The notes below the pieces were generated by a model, which saw only the letters and a program-made list of their open reading frames with translations, did no database searches and was not told where the DNA came from. Shown here in pieces: positions 23,640 to 33,345 of a stretch of DNA of 64,000 nucleotides (the first letter of the stretch is position 1; every line of letters starts with the position of its first letter). This DNA comes from Lytechinus variegatus (Eukaryota; Echinodermata; Echinoidea; Temnopleuroida; Toxopneustidae), in assembly GCF_018143015.1 (NCBI RefSeq), contig NC_054757.1, positions 1,866,001-1,930,000 of the forward strand. Reading direction: 5' to 3'. A program made the position numbers and the translations under genes.

Positions 23640-24560
23640 ACCCCTGTCCGAGGAAATAAATTATGAATCTATATATGATTTTAGCAGAGCGTCTAAATAT
23701 TTCATCTTTCATTATTTTTGCAGATGACACAAATCCATTTTTCTCTCACAGTGATCGGCCTACACTTGTTGAAATGATAAACTTTGAATTAACTAAAATT
23801 TTGAATTGGATCACAGCTAACAACTTATCAATTAACCTTTAAAACACTGAATATATTCTATTCAGTAAAGATTCGTTGCCTTTTGACGTGTGTATTGAAA
23901 TTTTCAGTTGGAAAGTGTCTCGTCAATATTAGATTTTTGAGCATTCATGTAGATAGCAAGCTCACCTGAAAATGCCATATTGAAAAAATATTTGTAAAAA
24001 AATATCTCGTATTAAATATAGCCATCTTAAATATGTTAAGAACTTTTATTCCTGTTACTTCTCTGCTTACATTATATTCTTCTCTTAAATATATATCAAC
24101 TATGGGATCCTTGTCTGGGGCAATACAACCACAATTTACTCAACAAATTATTATTATTACAAAAAAGCCCTTCGTATTGTTTCATTCTCACATCCCCGTT
24201 CTCACACTGATCCACTTTTCCTTGATTATAAAATTTAAAACATTCAAGACTTTACCGATTTCAGCTGGGACATTTTATGATTATGTACATATATAAGATC
24301 AATATGATTCTTTCTGGATTTCATGATATGTGTTTTCAAGAATAACAGATATCATAGGTATCCTACCAGAGTCACGCGCCGATAACTTTCATCTACCTAT
24401 GCTAAGAACTCGTTTTGCTCAAAATACTTTTATTTCCACCGACCCAAAATTTTGGAGTTCCCTCCATAAAGATATTCGAAAGGCCCCCTCCATACACTCC
24501 TCTAAGAGATAACTAAAAATATTTTGTGTTGCTGTCATACCAAAATGAAAGTAATTAATT
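23640..24560 (+). mobile_element. Decayed non-LTR retrotransposon (LINE), reverse-transcriptase C-terminal part
   Basis: The reverse-transcriptase catalytic box is visible as IFADDTNPFF near 23720, followed by ILNWITANNLSINL (about 23800). Further on the frames give YINYGILVWGN, then KKALRIVSFSHPRSHTDPLF (about 24165-24220). Last come ADNFHLPMLRTRFAQNTF and PKFWSSLHKDIRK (about 24375-24485). This order is what I know from the end of the ORF2 protein in Jockey/Crack/Daphne-like LINEs. Reading it needs several frame changes and passes in-frame stops, one of them right after NNLSINL, so the copy is dead. The 5' portion is missing or too decayed to see. Confidence 0.8.
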
Positions 24561-24624
24561 AATTTGTATATTTTTAGTATCGTCTAAGCACGCTATAGTC
24601 ACATTCTCTTTGATCCACGTCTGC

Positions 24625-24835
24625 ACCCTCTCCATGCTCTCCCCCCCTCTCTCCCTCTCTCTTTCTCACCCTTTCTCTCGACATATCAATCTGTGTGTGT
24701 GTGTGTCTCCCCCCCCACTCTCTACCTACTTATCTTTGCCCTAGTCTCTTCCTCTCTCGCCCCCTTCAGTACTTTATTCCTTCTCTCTCCCCTCTATTCT
24801 TCGTCATGTCTGTTTTCTTTCGTGCTTTCAGTATC
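24625..24835. repeat. Polypyrimidine (CT-rich) tract
   Basis: This is a dense C/T run with 'ctctctccctctctctttctc' type sequence, a short TG run at 24691-24704 and a C run. It produces two overlapping long open frames rich in Ser, Leu and Pro that are not genes. Confidence 0.7.
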
Positions 24836-24964
24836 GTCCCTTATTTCCGTCATCTCATTATTATTTCTCGTCATTACTCATCATCTTATTTCATTTCCTA
24901 TTATTTTATTTTTGTATTCATAAAAGTGGTATTTCCAAGCATTTTGACAAAAAAAGTAATACTT

Positions 24965-25572
24965 AAAGGACAAGTCGACCCAACAAAAACTTGATTTGAA
25001 TTAAAAGAGAAAAAATAAACAAGCATAGCACTAAAAATTTCATCAAAATCAGATGTAAAATAAGAAAGTTATGACATTTAAAGTTTCGCTTATTTTTTAA
25101 CAAAACAGTTATATGAACAAGCCAGTTACATCCAAATGAGAGAGTCGATGATGTCACTCACTCACTATTTCTTTTGTTTTTTATTGTTTGAAATATGAAA
25201 TATTTTGATTTTCTCGTCATTGTTATGTGAAATGAAGTTTCATTCCTCCCTGAACACATGGGGAATTCCGTTATTTTAACATTTTGTGCTTCAGGCAAGG
25301 AGGTCCTAATCATCAAATTCTTAAAAATTGAAATATTGTATAATTCAAACAATAAAAAACAAAAGAAACAGTGAGTGAGTGACATCATCGACTCTCTCAT
25401 TTGGATGTAACTGGCTCGTTCATATAACTATTTTGTTAAAAATAAGCGAAACTCTGAAATGTCATAACTTTCTTATTTTACATCCGATTTTGATGAAATC
25501 TTCAGCATTGTGCTTGTCTGATTTTTCTCTATTGATTCAAATCAACATTTTTTTGAGGTGGACTTGACCTTT
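24965..25572. mobile_element. 608-bp foldback DNA element, family A, intact ends
   Basis: The ends are aaaggacaagtc / gacttgaccttt, with arms complementary for about 200 bp, for example 'aagaaagttatgacattt' against 'aatgtcataactttctta'. The centre contains 'caaacaataaaaaacaaaag'. It is flanked on both sides by the exact 11-bp repeat aagtaatactt (24954-24964 and 25573-25583). It has no coding capacity. Other family members are at 250, 15527, 48183 and 56237. It sits between the LINE reading-frame end and what looks like LINE 3' untranslated sequence. Confidence 0.85.
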
Positions 25573-25583
25573 AAGTAATACTT

Positions 25584-25980
25584 ATTGTATTTTCTATACA
25601 CATGCGAATGAGTCCCCAATTCATTGTTTGGCATTCATGTTATCTTTCAGGGGATACACACTTTACAAGCAACGTTTTAGTGGATCCCCTCATTTCCATA
25701 CAAGATTTGGTTAAAACTGTTTTACAAATGTTTTGGAATTTAAAGTTGATTTGTAATAATTGTAATCACAATTGTATTTGCTTATATATATCATGTATGT
25801 TCGATTGGTATTCGTTTATCTCCCATGCTCGGGGAGGCATAATTCTTTAAACAGTTTACTGTTGTCATTCTAAACTTTCAAAAATCATTACATTACCAAG
25901 ATTTCTAGATTACCCTTTAAACCTCAAATAAATATGATTGTTTTGTTGAATAAATGGGTTTTATTGCTTCCTTTCCAAAA
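25584..25980 (+). mobile_element. Probable LINE 3' untranslated region displaced by the foldback insertion
   Basis: After the family A element the sequence continues with 'gatttgtaataattgtaat', then 'tctcccatgctcggggagg' (a short stem-loop) and 'aataaatgggttttattg'. This resembles LINE 3' ends I know, and it continues in the same orientation as the reverse-transcriptase remnant. The connection is inference; it could also be unrelated sequence. Confidence 0.4.
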
Positions 25981-26059
25981 ACATACACGCCATTTTTGAA
26001 GATTTATAAAACAAGGGGGACGACGAAGGACGAGGATAAATACCTCACCCAAAATACTT

Positions 26060-26140
26060 GCAAGTCGACTTGTTGAACCCAGGTCACCGAACTACATGAC
26101 CAGTGCTCTTCCTAATGAGCAATAGCGCCATCTGGTGTAT
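26060..26140 (-). repeat. tRNA-like SINE head (weak)
   Basis: The minus strand reads 'gatggcgctattgctcatta' and then 'gacctgggttcaac', with spacing like the A and B boxes of a tRNA-derived promoter. No body or tail could be assigned. Confidence 0.35.
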
Positions 26141-26539
26141 GTGTCACTCACACCATGAAAAGCGAATTCAAACCGATCTAAGGTGATATGTTGTATTGTA
26201 TGTCACATTATCGATCGGTCTGGATGTTTTTCAGTTTGTGTAAAATGCAGCATTATTCAGCTATTAAAACAGATTGATATCTTCCGTTATGATTGTCTGC
26301 GGTTCCACAGAAATATTTTAAGTAAGAATGCAAAAATAGTAAATTATATTTTAGACGGTATCAATCAACAATAAGAATACCGTAGCTAATATTGGTTAGC
26401 CACTTTCTGTCTAGTTATGAATAACAAACCAGAAGTTTCTCATTAATCTAAAATGGTACCTCTGTCCATCCCAAGAGACTCACGAGAACTTATTCAACAA
26501 ATTAGACTTTTTAAAGGACAAATTCACCTTTTATTCAAT

Positions 26540-27260
26540 CAGGGCGACGGAAAGGGGGAGGGGTGCCAGGGTACTTGCCCCCTAAAAAAAATCCCCGTAG
26601 GAAAAATACCCCTTTTTCAAAATGAAATACCCATTTGAAGTAAAACATAATACATTTTAGGTTAGAAAATCTCAAAAATATTTTTGCTCGCGCTTTGCAC
26701 TCACATCAATTATTATTTTTTAAGGTACTCATCCTGTCCATGGTTACAAAATGCTTATTAAGTGCAGTTTTGAGGATGGAATATTATACCACTTTGGCTC
26801 GCGTTTCGCGCTTGCATCAATTATTGAATATTAAGGTATTTTTGTTCCTTGTCGGGGGCCGGTTTTCAAAGGGAGGGGGCTTAGCCAAAAGTGTGTGGGA
26901 GGGCTGACCGTGCAAAAATTCACAATCATGGTAATTTTTACGTTTTTGTACATGGTTTTGGAAAAAAGTGGGGGGGGCTTCAGCCCCCCCCTCCGTTTCC
27001 GCGGCCCCTTATGTTACTAAAAAGAAATGCGAAGAATGTCCAGTTTTCAGGTTGGAGTATCACAAATTATCAGCTCGCGCTTCGCGCTCGCATTATTCGA
27101 TTTGTGAGATATGTATCCTATTCATGAGTCACTAATGCAACAGTCTTTGATAGGTTCCTTTTCTGGTCAGTATATTAAAAGTTTCAGCTCACTCCTCGCG
27201 CTCGCGTTGATTCTTTGATTAGATATACATCTTTTTCATGATTACAAACACTGCTCGGAA
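26540..27260 (+). repeat. Dispersed repeat with internal 'gctcgcgcttcgcgctcgc' units
   Basis: It opens with 'gggcgacggaaagggggag' and 'cccctttttcaaaatgaaat', then 'acattttaggttagaaaat'. Three to four diverged tandem units of roughly 110-160 bp follow, containing 'gctcgcgctttgcactc', 'aaggtactcatcctgtcc', 'ggttacaaaatgctta' and 'cagttttcaggttgg'. A second copy at 60405-61045 has the same order. It is non-coding. The superfamily is unknown to me, although I recall it as common in echinoderm genomes. Confidence 0.65.
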
Positions 27261-28050
27261 TGTTAAATTCATTTCTTATTACATGAACTGTCCAGAATTG
27301 ATTCAGAACGTGGGTGGCTTGTCAGTGAGAACTTAAAGTGAATATTTACACTTTATTAAAGATGGGACATCTCATCAAGTATGTGAAATAACCATTTAGC
27401 AAAAGCTTCCTAATCAGAATTACGAAAAATTGACCATTTCAAATTTCATTAAAAGAAATATTATCATCGGCACTCTGTCTTCTTTCCACTCTCTTCTCCA
27501 TTTTCTCAAATAATTACAGTTTTGAGAAATCAAGTAAATATCTATATGCCGTAATTCTTTAAAAATTTAAATCCGATTTTAGTGATTTTTCTTTAGATTG
27601 AAGCTTGCCTTTATCTGTTTTTGTTTATTCATACCAACGCGCTGTAGGGGCAGACTTGGCCTTTAACATTTAACTAATACGGAAGTACTTGACCTTTAAA
27701 GCGTCAATGTCAAACCGGGTAAAGACAGCTTAAATCAAGCGAGTAATTATATCCTTAGACGTGTTAAGAGAGGAATGGACAGATTTGTCTACAAATTATA
27801 GTCTTCTCTTCATTCACATTGTTTCTTCTTCCTCTATTTGTTTGTTTATATCATCCTCTTATTATTTTTCTTCTTCTTCTTCTTCTTTTCCTTCTCCTTC
27901 TTTTTCTCCTCTTTCTCTTCCTTCACCTTCTTCTTCTTCTTCTCCCTTTTCTTCTCCACCTTCTCCTCCTTCTCCTCTTACCCCTCCTCTTTTTTTCTTC
28001 TTCTTGCGTGTATATAGGGTTAAAGTTTCTTAGTCACTGGAGAGCAAGTC
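27261..28050. other. Intergenic, with a 200-bp CTT/TCC polypyrimidine tract
   Basis: About 27800-28010 is almost all C and T ('ttcttcttcttcttc', 'tcctccttctcctc'), which could adopt triplex DNA. The Leu- or Ser-rich open frames here are artefacts. No gene was seen. Confidence 0.6.
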
Positions 28051-28053
28051 TTA

Positions 28054-28244
28054 CACTCTAAAAAAGGATTGGTCAAAATGACCAATCTGTTGGTTAATAT
28101 GTGTCCGACCGATAAAATTGGTCAAAAGCAAACCAAATTATTGGTTCAAATCGACCAAAATTTTGGTTGATATTGACCAATTTTATCGGTCGGACACATA
28201 TTAACCAACAGATTGGTCATTTTGACCAATCCTTTTTAAGAGTG
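28054..28244. mobile_element. 191-bp palindromic MITE (copy 1), TA-flanked
   Basis: It runs from 'cactctaaaaaaggattgg' to 'ccaatcctttttaagagtg', flanked by TA on both sides. The arms of about 85 bp are almost perfect inverted copies, and each arm itself contains small palindromes such as 'attggtcaaaatgaccaat'. It has a near-identical sister at 44303-44492. The TA duplication suggests mobilisation by a Tc1/mariner-type transposase. Confidence 0.9.
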
Positions 28245-28460
28245 TATATAAAATGGAAATCTACTTTCTGGGATAATATTGTCATGATATTAAAATGTCA
28301 TATTTCACCCTTTCCTTTTCTTTTAATTTCTTTTCTCCGCCATCCCGCCCTTGATCGTAGGATTTTTTTTTGCAGAGCGGTTCAAGTGCCCTAAGCCCCT
28401 CCCCCATATATGCCGATGGACCCTTATACTTTGATTATCATGTTAGTTGCTTGTATACAT

Positions 28461-28676
28461 GCTCTTGATCAAACAAATCAGTCAAATTGACTAGACCAGA
28501 AGTCAGCTGGGTGCAACTGATATGGTAATCACTGATAGTCACATTTCTGACATATATTCAGAAATAACTCTGTTCTAGTAAAATGCGACTAGAAAGTAGT
28601 TAAATATGACTAGAATAACAGTTGCACCCAGCTGACCCTATTAACTAGTCATTTTTGACTGATTTGTTGTTAGAGT
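28461..28676. mobile_element. Palindromic MITE, about 215 bp
   Basis: 'aacaaatcagtcaa', 'gactag' and 'cagctgggtgcaactg' on the left are mirrored by 'cagttgcacccagctg', 'ctagtc' and 'ttgactgatttgttgtt' on the right, around a spacer of about 85 bp. Its exact termini were not resolved. Confidence 0.75.
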
Positions 28677-28678
28677 GA

Positions 28679-28855
28679 ACAGTAAAAAAAAGGTACGTTG
28701 CATATTTCAAACAACAATTTGTTGATTTTTTTTCTTGAAATTCTGTTTAAACTCTTTTAAACAACTTATCTAAAACTTCAAGCAGTAGTTGTTGAGTGGT
28801 GGGCTTAAACAACATACTTTTGAATTTTAAATAGCGTTTTTACAGTTTACGAGAT
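28679..28855. mobile_element. Short MITE-like element with 'acagtaaaaa' ends
   Basis: It starts 'acagtaaaaaaaggt' and ends 'gcgtttttacagt', a short terminal inverted repeat. The interior has several 'aaacaac' and 'gttgtt' motifs. It directly abuts the preceding palindromic element. Confidence 0.5.
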
Positions 28856-28990
28856 GAGGACCTTTAATTCCGTGCACAGGTTAATATCAGACACTCCAAC
28901 ATGATGGTTTTGTCATTTTAGGTTGCCCTTGCTGTTCTTCAATAGCCTACATAGCTTATAGTTGACAAACCTGGCTGGCCTTTCACTGAC

Positions 28991-29506
28991 TTAAAGGGAT
29001 GGTCCAGGCTGGAGATATTTATATCTAAAAAAATAGAGTAAAATTCACCAAGCAAAAGGCTGAAAATTTGATCAAAATCGGATCACAAATAACAAGTGTT
29101 ATTGAATTTTAAAGATTTGCATTATTCCGGTGAAACACTTCTAGGCATGTCTTTATGAATATTCATGATAGGTGGGCTGATGATGTCATATCCCCACTTG
29201 TTCTTTAGCATTTTAATATATAAAATCATCATTTACACATGTATGACAAAATGAAATATTTATGATTTCATGTCATAACATAAGAATAGGGAACTCGGAG
29301 ATGTGAGTCATGTGACCTCATCAGCCCACCTAATGAATATTCATGACGATGTGCATATCACTGTTTTCACAAAATATTGATAAACTTTAAAATTCAATAA
29401 CTTCGTTATTTGTTATCCGATTTTGATGAAATTTTCAGCATTTTGCTTTGTAAATTTTACTCTTTTGATTTAGATACAAATATTTTCAGCTCGGACCATC
29501 CCATTA
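28991..29506. mobile_element. About 515-bp foldback element, 'aaagggatggtcc' family
   Basis: The ends are aaagggatggtcc / ggaccatccc, with arms matching for about 190 bp. Examples are 'tctaaaaaaatagagtaaaatt' (part) against 'aattttactcttttga', and 'ttgatcaaaatcggat' against 'atccgattttgatga'. In addition 'gatgatgtcatat' and 'gtgggctga' recur inverted. It is non-coding. I recall the same termini as abundant in sea-urchin DNA. Confidence 0.8.
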
Positions 29507-32500
29507 ATTATTTTGTTTCCAGGTAGGTTCATATTTCATTTCATAGAGGATGGATGGCTACCAAGGGGAGATGATGATGAAACGAATGGGATTTATGGTC
29601 AGCGAAATTCAAGAGATTGGAGAAAAAAGTATGTATCATATCAAGGAGTAGTGTAACCCTATTATGGGAACAATAAATAAAGATCGATAACCACAAAGTA
29701 TTTTTTAAAAAGAATGTGCCTCACTAATCTTCTGTAGATAATCCTAAATACAGGCCAAATATACAAAACTTGTGGCCTAAATGGCGCTCGGTGGCCCAAG
29801 TTTTTCCATCATCAAGATCAAGTACGGTTGAATTTACTGAGCAGAAACCCTAGATAGGTGTACTCCGCAGGTGGCACATGCATCATGTATAACTTTCAGC
29901 AGTTCCCATTCCAATAAATATATTTATTTCGTAAATACAACATAGCAGCATGGACTATTATAGCAGAGAACATTATCTGGTATGGCTGCAGGCAACGGGG
30001 GAGGGGCAGTTGCCCCCCTCCCATAAATTTTGAAACTTTCATCAAAAGTATCCACGAATCCTTCAATTTCACTTTACAATATGCAATAGCGTCCAAATAA
30101 CAAGCTCGGCCGCTTCGCTCCCTCGCTTTCATTTTTTCATGAACAAAAATTAAGGCTCGGGCAACCACTGCACCCCCCCCGGAAAAAAATGTCTGTGTAC
30201 GGCTATTCACATGTCGAATGGGCTTAGAGTTCACAAAGTATATAATTTGTACCTCTTATGGCGTCACGTCGATTGGACATCCCTGTTCCAAAAGGTTCCA
30301 TGTGCTCATGATGCTGGAAGAAACTTTGTGGAACAGGTAGGATGGAAAGTGATCTCTTGTTTGATTTAAAAAAATATATTTTGGAGAGAGGATGGTGGAG
30401 GGGAGTGAGGGGGGAGTATAGACAAGAGGTCGTAAAGTTTATGTTTTCCCCACAAAAGATCGACCTTACACTACCATTGGGATAATGAGCGAAAGAAAAC
30501 TGGAGATGAGAGAGAAAGGGGGGGGGGGCGGCGAAAACATTTTTTTTAGAGTGTGTGTGGAAAAGGAGCGGGAAGTGGAGGGCAAAACGAAATTGTGGGG
30601 GGATTATTCTGCACTTTTACATTATTTTCCAATATTTCGGGATGGGAGGCCAGGGAAGGGGGGCACAGGTTCCAACGGGGGGGGGGGGGGCAAAACCCCC
30701 TATGCCCCTCCCACCTGGTACCACCTCTGGGTGAATGAGAAGGAGAGAAGACCATGCTTGAGAGAAGATGTTCATGCAGTTGCCATCTGGACTACTCCTG
30801 CTGACTATGCGTGAATTATAACAGTTCACTTTTTGCCCTTCAAAAGTTTTTTTTCCTTTCGCACCCGCGAAACCCTCGCAAGCTCGCACTGCGAGCGAAA
30901 CACGAGAACGGACGCTCACGCATCAATCCCATGCACACCCGTTCTCTGTACATCGCACAGTACTCCGTAGCGTACCATCGGGATGGCATCAGTGGTCGAA
31001 CCGGTGCTACTCTAACACATCATATAAATACTTTGGGCTCAGGGAGCCATCATCACTACAACTGAAAACATTCGTCAGGTTGAAACTTGGAAAGTTATAA
31101 CTTTGGACTACACCTGTTGGATTCTCATTTCTTTTAAATCGACGTTTTTCCATCCGTGGTTTATCAAGCGGAATATCACAGACACTGAACTTAAATATTT
31201 TTTTGTTGATGGTGCAATTTACTACAGCAAGTCAGTATGGGAATTATCGGGCAGAGTGCAAGGGTGGTCATTCTGTGTATGACCGTGGGAATCACATTAA
31301 TGAGTGATAACTCAGTGGTGAGTATTGATCCTTCTAGAACCATTATTGTGTTAGGTCATTGGTATATTGACAAGCTGCAAACAAACAATGATGTTAGATT
31401 TTATTACATGCTTTTTTGTTGTTCGGCGAATGTAGATGAGGATTTATGTAATTCTAAACTGTCTGTATCACAACCATCAGTAGTAGTAGCAGGTCCATGA
31501 TCAAAACATAGAGCTATTAATACAACAGATAGTTTCCTTTTCGCATCTCCCTGTAGTACTAGTAGAGCAAAAGTTTTAGCTTCATTCCATTTGTCATTTC
31601 TGAGTGCAAATATAGGATTTTGTCTGAATGTCGTGCTCATTTAAGCATGGACAAATATCCGTGCTAAAACCTTAATTTTCAAACTGCAATGATCTCAGTA
31701 GGTCTTCGAACAGGTCATGTCTTGATTGCTTACCACTTTCATGAGTTTACCATAGAGCTATAGCTAGCTCCATGATTTTACATATATGCTGCCAATTCAA
31801 GCTTGTTTCCATAGCATTCATAGGTCTCCTCCAAGTAGGCCCTAGATCATTCCCCGTATTCTAAACCCAACTTATGTTAACCATGTTAGCCAAGCTGAGT
31901 TCATCTGGGCTGGAAATATGGGATATTGGTGTGTCAGAAGATTTGCACTGTATTCTTATGTTGTGTTCACTGGGTGTCTTTCCTTTCCTATGCTTTAATA
32001 ATTAAGAAAATTATTGTAATTGTAATTATCTATTCGAGACGGTTTACAATGATTTGAGTGTCAAATATGGCTATATTGGTCATCTACTTGCAAGGATTGG
32101 TGTCACATTATGTGGAAGCAAAATTATTATGCTTCGTTTGTTGTCAAGACCAGTACGAGGTTTCTTTTTATCTTTGTATTGGATTGGAATATAGTAGCTA
32201 GCTAAGACCTCCACGGCAATTGGTACATATTCTTTAAGAGGCAAGCGTGTTAAACCACCACTGGCCTAATCAACAACAGCAACAACAGCAACATAAACTA
32301 TTAAGTTGAACAAGAGTTCAAATTATATGTCATTACATGACGAAAGGATCAGATTTTTTTCAAAATATACAACACCAGTTTAGAATCAAACCAATGTTGT
32401 TTTAACGCTGATTTTTGTTTAAGCGCCTGCCTAGTGTTAGCTCAAAACAAAACTGGTATTGTTTCAGCATTCTGTGGTGTTTTACTTTATATTGGACTAG

Positions 32501-32778
32501 TGTTGCATTTTAAAAGTAAACGCCTGTGATTATACAGTCTGTAAAGGAGATTTAAAAACCCGACAGGTCTAGGAAGCAGGACTGCTAGGAAGGCATGTAT
32601 ATACAAAATGCTATACTGTACACGTGTTAATGAAAGTAATCTTGATAATCATCCAAACATATGTTCGTCTGGTAGTATACAACTTATCTATTGTGACATT
32701 TGTGAAAAAATCCATATGATTTATTAGAAATACAAAAAGGAAATCAGAAATAGAAAATCTTCCGAAAACTAATCTTGA
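29507..32778. other. Intergenic, G/C runs and repeat debris
   Basis: 29985-30190 and 30380-30720 are purine-rich or contain G runs (for example 30676-30689) with pieces like 'gcttcgctccctcgctttc', related to the dispersed repeats at 26540 and 60405. The open frames there on both strands are low complexity. An 87-codon frame at 31237-31500 has no recognisable domain. No gene was called. Confidence 0.5.
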
Positions 32779-32925
32779 CCTACTGATCGTGGGCCCCCGC
32801 TGTGCAGCGCCAGATCGACGAGGCTCTGTCCTTTTAATCGTTGCCAGGATTTGATTTTGAACTCCCGACCTACCGGTTGTGAGGCGGACCCTCTGCTACT
32901 AGTAACTGAGCCAACACAGAGGTGA
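32779..32925 (-). repeat. tRNA-derived SINE, same family as 6791-7070
   Basis: The minus strand reads 'ctctgtgttggctcagttac', 'gtccgcctcacaaccggtag' and a decayed B box, then 'cctcgtcgatctggcgctg'. It is shorter and more diverged than the copy at 6791. Confidence 0.65.
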
Positions 32926-33149
32926 ATAATTGCGATAATTAATTAGGTTATCGCATTCTCTAATTAACAAAAAAGAGAGAAAGTCTAGTCCATAATCAAT
33001 CAGGTGTTTCTTTGGATGAATCAAAGGAAATCCGATTATGTAACCAGTCTTGTCGGCTCCGAGGGGGTTTGATTTCCTCTTGATTATAGGTCGTCTAGAT
33101 AAACCAAATCTTTTTTTAGTCTAGTCCAATTTTGTCTTATGCCGATTCG

Positions 33150-33345
33150 TAACAAATTTTTAGCTCTTCTCCCAGTGGGAACTGCACAACATAGTGAAAT
33201 CCATTTTAATTTGTCGAGCGCCTGACAAATGGCAGAATGTCCCGTTTGTATTTTAAGTCTTTGGTGTGACTCGTCCGGGGATCGAACCCACGACCTCCCT
33301 TTCATGAGGCGGGCGGTCTACCACTGAGCCACCATGCCCGGGATA
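33150..33345 (-). repeat. tRNA-derived SINE with a Met-tRNA-like head
   Basis: The minus strand head is 'gggcatggtggctcagtgg', 'gcccgcctcatgaaagg' and 'gtgggttcgatccccgg', complete A and B boxes with a CAT triplet where an anticodon would be. The body is 'acgagtcacaccaaagactt', then 'gacattctgccatttgtc'. The acceptor stem does not close, so this is a SINE and not a tRNA gene. Confidence 0.7.

Noticed and set aside
24693-24994. Overlapping Ser/Leu/Pro-rich open frames
   Set aside because: They lie in a CT-rich simple repeat and the start of a foldback element.
27761-28061. Leu-rich or Ser-rich open frames of 80-90 codons
   Set aside because: They come from a CTT/TCC polypyrimidine tract.
30485-30919. 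Gly- or Pro-rich open frames on both strands
   Set aside because: They span G runs and repeat debris, have no domain, and overlap each other antisense.
31237-31500. 87-codon open frame starting MGIIGQSARVVIL
   Set aside because: No recognisable domain, splice partner or codon signal; length is within chance for AT-rich DNA of this size.
33270-33345. Functional tRNA-Met gene on the minus strand
   Set aside because: It has a tRNA-like head only; the acceptor stem is not paired and a SINE body continues.
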